This document shows, piece by piece, positions 7,760-16,354 of a DNA stretch of 64,000 bases. Positions within the stretch are counted from its first letter, which is position 1, and every line of letters starts with the position of its first letter. The stretch is taken from positions 186,001-250,000 of the forward strand of contig NZ_JADPZX010000002.1 in NCBI RefSeq assembly GCF_015712165.1. Reading direction: 5' to 3'. The notes under the pieces were generated by a model. It searched no databases and had not been told where the DNA came from. It saw nothing but the letters and a program-made list of their open reading frames with translations. The translations under genes were made by a program, and so were the position numbers. The stretch comes from Streptomyces spinoverrucosus (GTDB taxonomy: Bacteria; Actinomycetota; Actinomycetes; Streptomycetales; Streptomycetaceae).

Positions 7760-8781
7760 AGGTCGACGGCAAGCTCAACGTGTGGGGCACGGCGGAGGTC
7801 GTGGAGGAGGCCCGGCACCACGAGAAGTCGGGCTACGACGGCCTGTGGGCGTCGGAGTCCAAGCACGACCCGTTCCTGCCGCTGCTGCTGGCGGCGGAAC
7901 ACACCGACCGTCTGGAGGTCGGCACGGCCATCGCGGTGGCCTTCGCCCGCTCGCCCATGCAACTCGCGTACACCGCCCACGACTTGCAGGCGTACTCCGG
8001 CGGGCGCTTCTCGCTCGGCCTCGGCAGCCAGATCAAGCCGCACATCGAGCGGCGGTTCTCGATGCCCTGGAGCCGGCCCGCCGCACGGATGCGGGAGTAC
8101 GTGAGCGCGCTGCGCGCCATCTGGGCCGCCTGGAACGAGGGCGAGAAGCTCGACTTCCGCGGCGACTTCTACACGCACACCCTCATGGCGCCCTTCTTCG
8201 CTCCGCCGCCCTCCCCCGGCGGCGCCCCGAAGGTGTACGTGGCCGCCGTCGGGGAGGCGATGACGCGGGTCGCGGGCGAGGTCGCGGACGGGCTCCTCGC
8301 GCACGGCTTCACCACCGAGCGGTATCTGCGGGAGGTCACTCTGCCGACGGTCAAGGCCGGGCTGACGGCCACCGGCCGTACCCGCGCCGACTTCTCCGTC
8401 TCCCACCTCCTCCTCACCGCCACCGGCCGCACCGAGGAGGAGATGGCCCGCGCGGTGGCCGGCACCCGCCGGCAGATCGCGTTCTACGGCAGCACCCCCG
8501 CCTATCGCGGCGTCCTGGAGCTGCACGGCTGGGGCGAACTCGGCGACGAGCTCCACGCGCTGTCGAAGTCGTCCCGCGAGGACAAGTGGGAGGCCATGGG
8601 CGGCCTCATCGACGACGAGGTCCTGCACGCCTTCGCCGTCGTCGCCGAGCCGGATCGGGTGGCGGGAGAGATCCGGCGCCGGTACGGGGCGCTGGTCGAC
8701 CGGGTGTCCTTCTACACGGCGTACGAGATCGACGCCGGGGTGTGGGAGCCAGTCGTGCGGGAGTTGCGTGAGATCGACTAG
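7756..8781 (+). CDS. LLM-class (F420-dependent type) oxidoreductase
   Basis: 341 residues with the luciferase-like TIM-barrel pattern: MKVDGKLNVWG, GYDGLWASESKHDPFLPL, GGRFSLGLGSQIKPHIERRF near residue 80 and KVYVAAVGEAMTRVAGEVAD near 160. The overall form resembles the mycobacterial F420-dependent oxidoreductase family. It would transfer hydride between F420H2 and an organic substrate, possibly an acyl-CoA or a ketone. The start is the ATG at 7756, overlapping the dehydrogenase stop. It is the last gene of its unit and ends at a hairpin shared with the convergent GntR gene. F420 use is inferred from family, not from a decisive motif. Confidence 0.85.
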   Translation: MKVDGKLNVWGTAEVVEEARHHEKSGYDGLWASESKHDPFLPLLLAAEHTDRLEVGTAIAVAFARSPMQLAYTAHDLQAYSGGRFSLGLGSQIKPHIERRFSMPWSRPAARMREYVSALRAIWAAWNEGEKLDFRGDFYTHTLMAPFFAPPPSPGGAPKVYVAAVGEAMTRVAGEVADGLLAHGFTTERYLREVTLPTVKAGLTATGRTRADFSVSHLLLTATGRTEEEMARAVAGTRRQIAFYGSTPAYRGVLELHGWGELGDELHALSKSSREDKWEAMGGLIDDEVLHAFAVVAEPDRVAGEIRRRYGALVDRVSFYTAYEIDAGVWEPVVRELREID

Positions 8782-8797
8782 AGCCCGGATGGGCCGT

Positions 8798-8827
8798 GGG
8801 AGCGGCTGTCCCATCGGACAGGCTCCC
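8798..8827. terminator. Hairpin between convergent genes
   Basis: GGGAGC(gg)CTGTCC pairs with GGACAGGCTCCC across a CATC loop, with a 2-base bulge. It lies in the 47-bp gap between the LLM gene and the convergent GntR gene. There is no U-tract, as is usual for Streptomyces terminators. Confidence 0.6.
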
Positions 8828-8828
8828 G

Positions 8829-9587
8829 TCACCCGAGCAGGTCGAGGACCGTCGTCATCGACTTGTTCTGCAGCAGATAGTCCTCCGCCTCCTGGAGGTG
8901 GACCCGCCACAGCTCCTCCGCGGCCTCGGACCGCCGCGCGGCCACCAGGTCGACCAGTACGCGGTGGGCGCGGAAGCCGCGGCGGTTGGCGCGGATGTTC
9001 TCGGGGCTGCCCGCGTCCAGGTCGACGTGGGACCAGTTGGCCTGGTCGATGATGTGCCGGACCATGCCGTTGAGGACGCCGAGCGTCTCGTTGCCCGCCA
9101 GTTCGACGACGAGGGCGTGGAACTCCATGTGGGCGCGGATGAAGGCGGACGGGTCGTCCATGAGCCCCTCGGCCTCGGCGACGGCATCCCGCAGCCGCTC
9201 GAGGTCCTCCTCCGTGCGCCGCTGGGCCAGCAGGCCGGCGCACGGCGCCTCGATGACCGTACGGGCGTCGTACACGTCCTTGAGGGTCGTGCCCCGGTAC
9301 TCCAGCACCACGCCCGCGTAACGCGCCGCCACCGTGCCCTCCGGCTCCTGCACGCGCGCCCCGCCCCGAGCGCCCCGGCGCACGCTGATCAGCGACTCCG
9401 ACTCCAGCACCCGGAACGCCTCGCGCAGCGTCGGACGGGAGACCTCGAACTCCTCCATCAGCGTCGTCTCGGACGGCAGCGCGTCGCCCTCGGTCAGTTC
9501 GCCGCGCACGATCATCCGGCGCAGCCGTGCCGCCACCAGCTCGGCCATCTTGGGGACCCGGACCGGCGTGTTCGCCACCGCGCCCAC
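8829..9587 (-). CDS. GntR-family regulator, FadR/FCD type
   Basis: 252 residues. The N-terminal winged helix runs over residues 10-80 (LRRMIVRGELTEGDALPSE, then SRPTLREAFRVLESESLI and an RRGARGG wing). The all-helical FCD domain follows, with residues of the usual metal/ligand site (E-x-H at MEFH near 150, plus a later FRAHRVLVD). FCD regulators commonly sense acids or acyl-CoAs. It is the last gene of the minus-strand unit aldehyde dehydrogenase, ligase, thiolase-like, DUF35, GntR, so it may be co-controlled through site C. As the only regulator seen inside the island, it is the leading candidate for the repeated sites; site D matches the FadR-type TNGTNNNACNA pattern exactly. Confidence 0.92.
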   Translation of the reverse strand: MGAVANTPVRVPKMAELVAARLRRMIVRGELTEGDALPSETTLMEEFEVSRPTLREAFRVLESESLISVRRGARGGARVQEPEGTVAARYAGVVLEYRGTTLKDVYDARTVIEAPCAGLLAQRRTEEDLERLRDAVAEAEGLMDDPSAFIRAHMEFHALVVELAGNETLGVLNGMVRHIIDQANWSHVDLDAGSPENIRANRRGFRAHRVLVDLVAARRSEAAEELWRVHLQEAEDYLLQNKSMTTVLDLLG

Positions 9588-9595
9588 CTCCGCCC

Positions 9596-9988
9596 TCAGT
9601 GAGTGTTCTCCGGTACGAAGTACGGCAGCGCGATCTCGTCAGTGAGGGCGCGGAAGTCGACCCGCACGCGCATCCCGATGACGACGCCACCGGCGTCCAC
9701 GTGCGTGAGCAGGGTGCCCCCGTCGTCCAGGTCGACGACGGCCAGCGCGAAGGGCGTGTCGAAGCCGGGGCCGGGCGCCCGGTGCACGACGGTCACCGAG
9801 TAGACGGTCCCCCGGCCCGCGCTCGGCACGTACCGCCAGTCCCGCGACATGCAGCCGGGGCAGGCGGGCTCGGGCACGAAGAAGCGCAGGCCACAGCTCG
9901 GGCAGTGCGGGACGACCAGGTCCCCGCGCCGGGCCGCGTCCCAGAACGGCCGGGACAGCTCGGTGGGGACAGGCACGGGACGGCTCAT
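9596..9988 (-). CDS. DUF35 Zn-ribbon/OB-fold protein, partner of thiolase-like protein
   Basis: 130 residues. A rubredoxin-like zinc ribbon (CPSCGLRFF and PACPGC, residues 28-48) is followed by an OB fold. Family knowledge: DUF35 proteins form complexes with thiolase-fold enzymes, for example with the steroid retro-aldolase Ltp2 or with HMG-CoA synthase and thiolase in archaea. The ATG at 9988 overlaps the stop of the thiolase-like gene (ATGA), fitting a stoichiometric complex. The GntR gene follows 8 bp after its stop. Confidence 0.88.
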   Translation of the reverse strand: MSRPVPVPTELSRPFWDAARRGDLVVPHCPSCGLRFFVPEPACPGCMSRDWRYVPSAGRGTVYSVTVVHRAPGPGFDTPFALAVVDLDDGGTLLTHVDAGGVVIGMRVRVDFRALTDEIALPYFVPENTH

Positions 9989-11139
9989 CGCATCCTCCCC
10001 AGCACGCTCATCTCGTAGTGCTGCGCCCCGGACCCGGCGTTGCCGACGACGGCCAGCTCGGCGCCGTCGACCTGATGGACGCCGGTGCCGCGCAACTGCC
10101 GTACGGCCTCGACGACTTTGAGCGTCATCTGCTGGGTACCGTTCCAGGCGTACGACAGACAGCCGCCGTCCGGATTGACGGGATGCTTGCCGCCGACGGC
10201 GATGGCTCCGCTCGCGGCCAGTGGTCCGCCCTCGCCCTCCCCGCACAGCCCGAGAATCTCCAACTGGCGGATGATCTCGAAGGAGTTGGGGTCGTAGAGG
10301 GAGAACACGTCGATGTCGTGCGGGCTCACCCCGGCCATGGCATAGGCGCGGTCGGCCGCGTCCCGGCCGATCTGCCCGACCTCCCGGTACAACGCCGGGT
10401 TGGCGTACGCCGCCTGGTGGTACTCCATGCCGCCGCCGAGGACCGCGACGGGCGGGCGGGGCAGGTCGCGGGCCCGTTCGGCGGTCGTGACCACCAGGGC
10501 GGCGCCCCCCTCGCCGACGATGCAGCAGTCCAGCAGGTGGAAGGGCGTGGCCACCATGCGGGAGGCGAGCACGTCGTCGGTGGTGTACGGGCCGCGCCCG
10601 TACATCATCGCCTCCGGGTTGCTCGTGCCGTTGTTGCGGATCGTGGCGGCGACCTCCGCGAGCTGGTGGGAGGTCGTGCCGTACTCGTGCATGTGCCGTG
10701 CCGCCACCAGCGCGAACTGGGCGACGACGTAGCTGCCCCAGACGTCGGCGAACTCCAGCGGCACGCCCGCCCCGACGGGGCCCGTCCCTCGCGAGACCAG
10801 CTTGCAGCCGCCGACGACCACCGTGTCGGCGAACCCGGCCCGTACAGCCGCCGCCGCTTTCAGCAGGCCCCGCGAACCGGCGTTGTCGAGCATCGAGTCG
10901 CTGGTCCAGCGCAGGTCCCGGCCGAGCATGCGCGCCCAGGAACTGCCTTCCCCGGGTACGCCGCCCGGCCCGGGCCAGTCGACCTGGGCGCCGTCGACGT
11001 CCGAAGGCGCGAGCCCGGCGTCCTCGATGGCGCCCCTGACCGCTTCGAGAGCGAGGTCCATCGCGTCGCGGTGCGGGAGCGACAGCGCCTGCTCGGTCGC
11101 GTACACGCCGACGACGACCGGCTGCCGGGCGTCCGTCAC
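9985..11139 (-). CDS. Thiolase-fold protein without nucleophilic Cys (Ltp2-like)
   Basis: 384 residues with a thiolase/SCP-x fold: VDGAQVDWPG near 50, DNAGSRGLLKAAAAVRAG near 85-102, GEGGAALVV near 210, SLYDPNSFEII near 285 and NPDGGCLSYAWNGT near 333. In thiolases the nucleophile is the Cys of a GGCASG-like motif; here that place reads NAGSRG with no Cys, and the C-terminal GHPxGA motif reads SYAWNGT. Lack of Cys plus a DUF35 partner matches Ltp2, the retro-aldolase that uses tyrosines in steroid side-chain loss; Tyr residues are present near both places. C-C bond cleavage of a beta-hydroxyacyl-CoA is thus a better guess than beta-ketothiolysis. Confidence 0.8.
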   Translation of the reverse strand: MTDARQPVVVGVYATEQALSLPHRDAMDLALEAVRGAIEDAGLAPSDVDGAQVDWPGPGGVPGEGSSWARMLGRDLRWTSDSMLDNAGSRGLLKAAAAVRAGFADTVVVGGCKLVSRGTGPVGAGVPLEFADVWGSYVVAQFALVAARHMHEYGTTSHQLAEVAATIRNNGTSNPEAMMYGRGPYTTDDVLASRMVATPFHLLDCCIVGEGGAALVVTTAERARDLPRPPVAVLGGGMEYHQAAYANPALYREVGQIGRDAADRAYAMAGVSPHDIDVFSLYDPNSFEIIRQLEILGLCGEGEGGPLAASGAIAVGGKHPVNPDGGCLSYAWNGTQQMTLKVVEAVRQLRGTGVHQVDGAELAVVGNAGSGAQHYEMSVLGRMR

Positions 11140-11143
11140 GGTC

Positions 11144-12709
11144 TCACCGCCCCGCGCCCAGCGTGGCCCCGCCCGGATAGCCGCCTCCGCCGAAGCGCTC
11201 GTCGAGCGCCTCGTAGTCCTTGGCGAAGTCCTTGGTGCGGGGCAGCGCGTCGATGAACTCCACGGTCTTGGGCTTCTTGTACGAGGCGATCCGCGCCCGG
11301 CAGTGCTCGACGATGTCCGCCTCCGTGACCGGCTCGGCGTCCGGGTGCAGTACGACGACCGCCTTGACGTCCTGCGCCCAGCGCTCGTTGGGCACGCCGA
11401 TCACCGCGGCCTCCTTGACCGCGGGGTGCGACTCGATGCAGTTCTCGACCTCGGCGGGGAAGATGTTCTCGGCCGCCGACTTGAGCATGCGGGTCGTCGT
11501 GCCGAGGAAGCTGATCGTGCCGTCGGGCTCGCGCCGGCCGAGGTCGGTGGTGTGCCACCAACCGAAGCGGAAGCGCTGCTCGTTGATCTCGGGCCGGTTC
11601 CAGTAGCCGAGGTGCACGAGGTCGCCGCGCACGCAGATCTCGCCGACCTCGCACTCCTCACCCCGCTCGTCGAGTATGCGTACGGCCGTGAAGGGACCGG
11701 GCCGTCCCGCGTTGCCGAGACCGCTGCCCCCGTAGGCGCCGGTCACGGCGAAGCCGGTCACCTCCGTCTGCCCGTAGCCTCGGCCCTCTCCGCCGCCGTT
11801 GCGGGTGAAGCGGCTGGTGTCGGTGGGCACGGTGCCCTGCCACAGCGGCGCGGCGACACTCGCCCGCAGGTGGGACAGGTCGTGCCCGGCCTCGCGGTTC
11901 AGCTCGACGAGCTGCGCGATGGTCGGCGGCATCAGGTAGGCGTGGGTGCAGTGCTCCGCCGCCAGCAGCGGGAGCAGTTCCTCGGCGACCACCCGGCGGA
12001 CGATCACGTTCTTGCCGCCGTGCACGAAGGCCGGGACGCCCCAGAACTGGTAATTGCCGATGTGGAACATGGGCCCGGCGCCGAGGAACGCGGTCTCGGC
12101 GCCGATGTCACCCATCCAGGCGGCGTTCGTGCCCATCGCGAGCAGGTTGCGGTGCGAGAGCATCGAGCCGGACTGCCGGCCGGAGATCGCCGCCGTGTAG
12201 ATGACCAGGAGGGCGGAGTCGGGGTCGACGTCGGCGGCCGGGTTCTCGGGTGAGCCGGAGGCGAGGAACGACTCGTACGAGTCGGGGCCCTCGGTGTCGT
12301 GCCGCAGCCACAACGCCCGGTGGTCGCTGCCCAGTTCGGCGCGGGCCTTGCTGACGGTGTCGCCAATCTCCTCGTCCTGCCAGACCACGACCCGGGGGTC
12401 GAAGTCCTCGACCGCGAACGCCATTTCGGGGGCGGCCCAGCGCCAGTACCCCGGGCAGACCATGGCGCCGATCTTCGCTGCGGCGCCGAGCAGTTCCCAG
12501 ATGCGGAAGGAGTTCTGGCCCAGCCACAGGATCCGGTCGCCGGGGCCGACCCCGGCATCCGTGAGGGCGTGGGCCAGTCGGTTGGTGCGTTCGTCGAGCC
12601 GCGGCCAGGTCAGGCGGACGTCGCCGTCGACCAGGGCGACGCGGTCGGGGAAGGACCTGCGGTGCTCGCGGATGATGTCGCCGAACGTCAGGCGGCGGGC
12701 GGGATTCAC
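11144..12709 (-). CDS. AMP-forming acyl-CoA synthetase
   Basis: 521 residues of the ANL superfamily. The A5 motif is GYGQTE (about residue 310), A7 GEICVRGD, A8 WWHTTDLGRREPDG and the C-terminal lysine region LPRTKDFAKDY. The P-loop, normally YTSGTTGxPKG, reads YTAAISGRQSG, losing the conserved Thr pair and Lys. That variant occurs in a subset of actinobacterial ligases and may still be active. It would activate a carboxylic acid with ATP and CoA. It lies 24 bp after the aldehyde dehydrogenase gene and 4 bp before the thiolase-like gene, consistent with an aldehyde to acid to CoA-ester sequence. Confidence 0.88.
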   Translation of the reverse strand: MNPARRLTFGDIIREHRRSFPDRVALVDGDVRLTWPRLDERTNRLAHALTDAGVGPGDRILWLGQNSFRIWELLGAAAKIGAMVCPGYWRWAAPEMAFAVEDFDPRVVVWQDEEIGDTVSKARAELGSDHRALWLRHDTEGPDSYESFLASGSPENPAADVDPDSALLVIYTAAISGRQSGSMLSHRNLLAMGTNAAWMGDIGAETAFLGAGPMFHIGNYQFWGVPAFVHGGKNVIVRRVVAEELLPLLAAEHCTHAYLMPPTIAQLVELNREAGHDLSHLRASVAAPLWQGTVPTDTSRFTRNGGGEGRGYGQTEVTGFAVTGAYGGSGLGNAGRPGPFTAVRILDERGEECEVGEICVRGDLVHLGYWNRPEINEQRFRFGWWHTTDLGRREPDGTISFLGTTTRMLKSAAENIFPAEVENCIESHPAVKEAAVIGVPNERWAQDVKAVVVLHPDAEPVTEADIVEHCRARIASYKKPKTVEFIDALPRTKDFAKDYEALDERFGGGGYPGGATLGAGR

Positions 12710-12733
12710 GTCGATCGCTCCTGTGAGGTTTCG

Positions 12734-14224
12734 TCAGACGCGGGCTACGCCGACGCCCTTGACGTTGATGAACTCGTCGAGTCCGGCCCGACCGCCCTCG
12801 CGGCCGAAGCCACTGATGCCCACGCCTCCGAAGGGCGTGGCGGGTGAAGTGATCGGGTTCGGGCCGGGGTTGACGTAGACCGTGCCGGCCTTCAGGCGCG
12901 GTACCAGACGGTTGACCCGCGCGATGTCGCGGGACTGGATGTACGCGGACAGCCCGTACTCGGTGTCGTTGGCGAGGGAGACCGCCTCGTCCTCGGTGTC
13001 GAACGGGGTGATGGCGAGGACCGGGCCGAAGATCTCGTGCTGGGCGAGGTCGCTGCGGTTGTCGACGTCGGCGAAGACGGTCGGGGTGACGAAGTAGCCG
13101 TCGGTGTCGATGCGTTCACCGCCGTACACCAGCCTGCCGGCTCGATCTTCGAGCGCCTTGTTGATGACGCTCTGCACTCGGTCACGGGCGGCGGCGTTGA
13201 CGAGGGGGCCTATGTACGTCGTCGGGTCGAGCGGGTCGCCGACGGGGAGGTGGGCTACGACCCCGGTCACGCGCGCCACGACCTCGTCGTAGATCGGCCG
13301 CTCCACCAGCAGCCGGGTCGGCAGCGCGCAGCCCTGGCCGGTGTTGCTCATCGCGAAGGCCGCGCAGTACGGCACGACCGTGTCCAGGTCGGTGTCGGCG
13401 AAGAGCAGGTTGGCGGACTTGCCGCCCAGCTCGAACAGGACGGGCTTGAGGCTCTGGGCGGCGGTCGCCATGATGCGGCGGGCGGTGGCGGGGCCGCCCG
13501 TGAAGGAGATCTTGTCCACGCCCGGGTGCGCCACCAGGGCCTCGCCCGCGTCGCCGAGCCCGGTGACGACGTTGACGACGCCCTCGGGTATGCCCGCCTC
13601 GCGGGCCAGGTCGGCGAAGAGCAGGGCGGAGAACGGGGTGGACTCGGCCGGTTTGATCACGACCGTGTTGCCGGCGGCGAGCGCGGGCGGGACCTTCATC
13701 GCCAGCGACAGGGCGGGCGAGTTCCAGGTGATGATGTGGCCGATGACGCCGTACGGCTCGGCGAGGGTGTACTCGACGTTCTCGTGCGGGCTGTGGGCCG
13801 CGCCGACGATGCCCTCGATCTTGTCCGCCCAGCCGGCGTAGTACTCGGTCCACTCGGCGACGTGCGGTCCGACGTTGTCGGCCCAGCCGCCGATGCAGAC
13901 GCCGTTCTCCAGCGGGCAGATCGCCGCGAAGTCGGGGATGTGGTCGCGGATCAGCTGGGCGAAGCGGGTGAGCAGGCGGCGCCGCTCGGCCGGGCGCATG
14001 GACCCCCAGACCTCGAAGGCCTGACGGGCCGCCGCCACCGCCCGGTCCACCTCGGCGGGCCCCGCGAGCGGGATACGGGCCTGGACCAGCCCGGTGGCGG
14101 GGTTGATGTGCTCGTGGAGGCCGCCGCTCGCCTCGTGGAGATCCTTGCCGCCGATGACGAGCCTGGGGCGCGGCAGATCCTGCTCGGCTCTTTGCTGGTG
14201 CAGCTTCACGTCGACCGTGACCAC
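12734..14224 (-). CDS. NAD(P)-dependent aldehyde dehydrogenase
   Basis: 496 residues from the GTG at 14224, chosen because GGGAGG at 14229-14234 precedes it by 4-5 bp; an upstream in-frame TTG at 14254 has no better signal. Active-site motifs are intact: ELGGKSANL (general-base Glu, near 258) and NTGQGCALPTRL (nucleophilic Cys, near 293), with GVGISGFGREGG near the end. It would oxidise an aldehyde intermediate to the acid that the downstream ligase could activate. It leads a five-gene minus-strand unit ending with the GntR gene; site C lies 41 bp upstream. Confidence 0.93.
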   Translation of the reverse strand: MVTVDVKLHQQRAEQDLPRPRLVIGGKDLHEASGGLHEHINPATGLVQARIPLAGPAEVDRAVAAARQAFEVWGSMRPAERRRLLTRFAQLIRDHIPDFAAICPLENGVCIGGWADNVGPHVAEWTEYYAGWADKIEGIVGAAHSPHENVEYTLAEPYGVIGHIITWNSPALSLAMKVPPALAAGNTVVIKPAESTPFSALLFADLAREAGIPEGVVNVVTGLGDAGEALVAHPGVDKISFTGGPATARRIMATAAQSLKPVLFELGGKSANLLFADTDLDTVVPYCAAFAMSNTGQGCALPTRLLVERPIYDEVVARVTGVVAHLPVGDPLDPTTYIGPLVNAAARDRVQSVINKALEDRAGRLVYGGERIDTDGYFVTPTVFADVDNRSDLAQHEIFGPVLAITPFDTEDEAVSLANDTEYGLSAYIQSRDIARVNRLVPRLKAGTVYVNPGPNPITSPATPFGGVGISGFGREGGRAGLDEFINVKGVGVARV

Positions 14225-14264
14225 GGTGCCTCCCGGAGCCCGCTGCCCTGACAAGCGTACAGCT

Positions 14265-14283
14265 TAAATAGATAACCTATTTA
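14265..14283. promoter_or_regulatory. Putative shared operator site C
   Basis: TAAATAG-ATAAC-CTATTTA, two perfect 7-bp arms around 5 bp, 41 bp upstream of the aldehyde dehydrogenase GTG. On the opposite strand it contains TAGGTTATCTAT, related to the other island sites. It is the most symmetric AT-rich site and controls the unit that includes the GntR gene. Confidence 0.55.
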
Positions 14284-14353
14284 GCCGAACCAATCAATGC
14301 CCGCGCCGTGCCCGCGCTCGGCGCCTCTCACCGCCCCTCACGGCCCGGCCCGC

Positions 14354-15496
14354 TCACAGCCCCAGCGACCGCCCGACGATCTCCTGCATGATCTCCGACG
14401 TGCCGCCGAACACCCGCTGCACCCGGCTGTCCCGCCAGATCCGGGCGATCTCGTACTCGTTGACATAGCCGTAGCCGCCGAAGAGCTGCATGCAGCGGTC
14501 GATGACCTCCCAACCGGTCTCGGAGGTCCAGTACTTGGCGGCCGCGGCCTCCTCGGCGGTGAACTCGCCGTCGACCAGCGCCATGATGCAGCCGTCCAGA
14601 TACACCCGCGCGACGCCCAGCTTGGCCTTGGCGTCGGCGAGGGCGAAGCGGTTGGCCTGGAACTCGCCGATCGGCCGGCCGAAGGCCGTGCGGGTCTTGG
14701 CGTACTCCAGTGCCAGCTCATACGCCCGCTCCGCCGCCGCGAGCGAGGAGACGGCGATGGCCAGCCGCTCCGTCGGAAGGTTGCCCATCATGTGGTAGAA
14801 ACCGCGCCCCTCCTGCCCGATGAGGTTCTCGGCGGGTACGCGGACCTCGTGGAAGAAGAGCTCGGCGGTGTCCTGGGCCTTCATCCCGACCTTGTCGAGC
14901 TTGCGCCCGCGCTCGAACCCCTCGGCGCCGCGCTCCACGACGATCAGGCTGATGCCCTTGTGCCCGGCGTCCGGGTCGGTCTTGCACGCGACGATGACCA
15001 GGTCGGCCAGGATGCCGTTGGTGATGAAGGTCTTGGAGCCGTCGATCACCCACTCGTCGCCTTCCCTGCGGGCGGTGGTCCGGATGCCCTTGAGGTCGGA
15101 TCCGGCGGCCGGCTCGGACAGCGCGAGCGCGCAGATGATCTCGCCGCTGATCACTCCGGGGAGCCAACGGGCCTTCTGCTCTGGGGTGGTGAGGTTCATC
15201 AGGTAGGGCGGGATGACGTCGTTCTGCAGGCCCAGCCCGATGCCGACCGAACCCGTGGCCGCCATCTCCTCCGCCATGATCGCGTTGTAGCGGAAGTCCC
15301 GGATCCCCTGACCGCCGTACTCCTCGGGGAACTGCCAGCCGATGAGTCCGGCCTTGCCCGCGGCCAACCACGCGTCCCGGCCGACCTGACCCGCACGCTC
15401 CCACTCCTCGGCGTACGGGGCGCATTCGCGCAGGTAGTAGGCGCGGGCCGTCTGCCGGAACAGCTCGTGCTCCTCGGTGAAGATCGTACGGCGCAT
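14354..15496 (-). CDS. Acyl-CoA dehydrogenase
   Basis: 380 residues. MRRTIFTEEHELFRQTARAY opens the helical domain; LSEPAAGSDLKGIRTTARRE and GSKTFITNGI form the middle beta domain; RTAFGRPIGEFQANRFALAD and LFGGYGYVNEYEIARIWRDS follow. The end reads VFGGTSEIMQEIVGRSLGL, with Gly where medium-chain enzymes have Glu376, as in long-chain and isovaleryl types whose base lies on another helix. It is transcribed divergently from the SDR at 15598, and site D is 56 bp upstream. Of the island dehydrogenases it is among the most canonical full-length forms. Confidence 0.93.
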   Translation of the reverse strand: MRRTIFTEEHELFRQTARAYYLRECAPYAEEWERAGQVGRDAWLAAGKAGLIGWQFPEEYGGQGIRDFRYNAIMAEEMAATGSVGIGLGLQNDVIPPYLMNLTTPEQKARWLPGVISGEIICALALSEPAAGSDLKGIRTTARREGDEWVIDGSKTFITNGILADLVIVACKTDPDAGHKGISLIVVERGAEGFERGRKLDKVGMKAQDTAELFFHEVRVPAENLIGQEGRGFYHMMGNLPTERLAIAVSSLAAAERAYELALEYAKTRTAFGRPIGEFQANRFALADAKAKLGVARVYLDGCIMALVDGEFTAEEAAAAKYWTSETGWEVIDRCMQLFGGYGYVNEYEIARIWRDSRVQRVFGGTSEIMQEIVGRSLGL

Positions 15497-15551
15497 GCTC
15501 GACTCCGCTCCCGCGTCTCACGCACTCGACATCTCGCTTATTTAGCTGAAG

Positions 15552-15563
15552 TAGTTATACGAT
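15552..15563. promoter_or_regulatory. Putative shared operator/-10 site D
   Basis: TAGTTATACGAT in the 101-bp divergent gap, 34 bp before the SDR GTG (15598) and 56 bp before the dehydrogenase ATG. Bases 15552-15562 fit the FadR-type half-site pattern TNGTNNNACNA. A TTTAGC patch at 15541 adds a second AT-rich block. Confidence 0.55.
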
Positions 15564-15597
15564 AGCGCTGTTTCCAGACCCGGGCGAGGGAGGACGC

Positions 15598-16353
15598 GTG
15601 AGCGTACGGGACAAGGTGGCACTCGTCACCGGGGCGGGGCGTGGCATCGGCGAGGCGATCGCCGACCGGCTCGCCGCCCAGGGAGCCGCGGTCGCCGTCT
15701 GCGACCTGGATCCGGAGGCGGCGGACAAGGTCGCCGCGCGGCTGGCGGAGCGGTACACGGTGCGGGCGCTGGGCGTGGGCGCGGACATCTCCGACAGCGC
15801 GGCCGTACGCACGGCCGTGGAGCGGGTGACGGCCGAACTCGGGCCGGTGGACGTGCTGGTCAACAACGCGGCCGTGGATGTCATCGGCCGGTTCGTCGAC
15901 AGCACCGAGGAGACCTGGGACCGGATCATCGCCGTCAATCTGCGCGGGACGATCACCGTGACCCGGGCCGTCCTCGACTCGATGATCGAACGCGACGGCG
16001 GGCGGATCATCCACATCGCCTCGGACGCCGGCCGCGTCGGCTCCTCCGGCGAGGTCGTGTACTCCGCGACGAAGGGCGGCGTCATCGCCTTCGGCAAGGC
16101 GCTCGCCCGCGAGGTCGCCCGGCACGGCATCACCGTGAACAGCGTCTGCCCCGGGCCGACCGACACCGCGCTGCTCGGGCAGGTCGCCGAGTACAGCCAG
16201 AAGATGTACGACGCGACCGTGCGGGCCATCCCGCTGCGCCGCGTCGCCCGGCCCGACGAGATCGCCGGCGTGGTGGCCTTCCTCGCGTCCGACGACGCCG
16301 CCTACCTGACCGGGCAGACGCTGTCGGTCAGCGGCGGTCTGACGATGGTCTGA
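15598..16353 (+). CDS. SDR-family oxidoreductase
   Basis: 251 residues, classical SDR. The cofactor motif TGAGRGIGEAIAD is at residues 12-24, an acidic CDLDPEAAD after strand 2 favours NAD(H), NNAAVD is near 92, and catalytic Tyr/Lys lie in VYSATKGG near 154; the Ser lies in IHIASDAG. It is the first gene of a plus-strand unit (SDR, crotonase, CoA-transferase, SDR, DoxX, dehydrogenase) and ends 1 bp before the next start. Likely role: oxidation of a hydroxyacyl-CoA or cyclic alcohol (inference). Confidence 0.92.
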   Translation: MSVRDKVALVTGAGRGIGEAIADRLAAQGAAVAVCDLDPEAADKVAARLAERYTVRALGVGADISDSAAVRTAVERVTAELGPVDVLVNNAAVDVIGRFVDSTEETWDRIIAVNLRGTITVTRAVLDSMIERDGGRIIHIASDAGRVGSSGEVVYSATKGGVIAFGKALAREVARHGITVNSVCPGPTDTALLGQVAEYSQKMYDATVRAIPLRRVARPDEIAGVVAFLASDDAAYLTGQTLSVSGGLTMV

Positions 16354-16354
16354 G

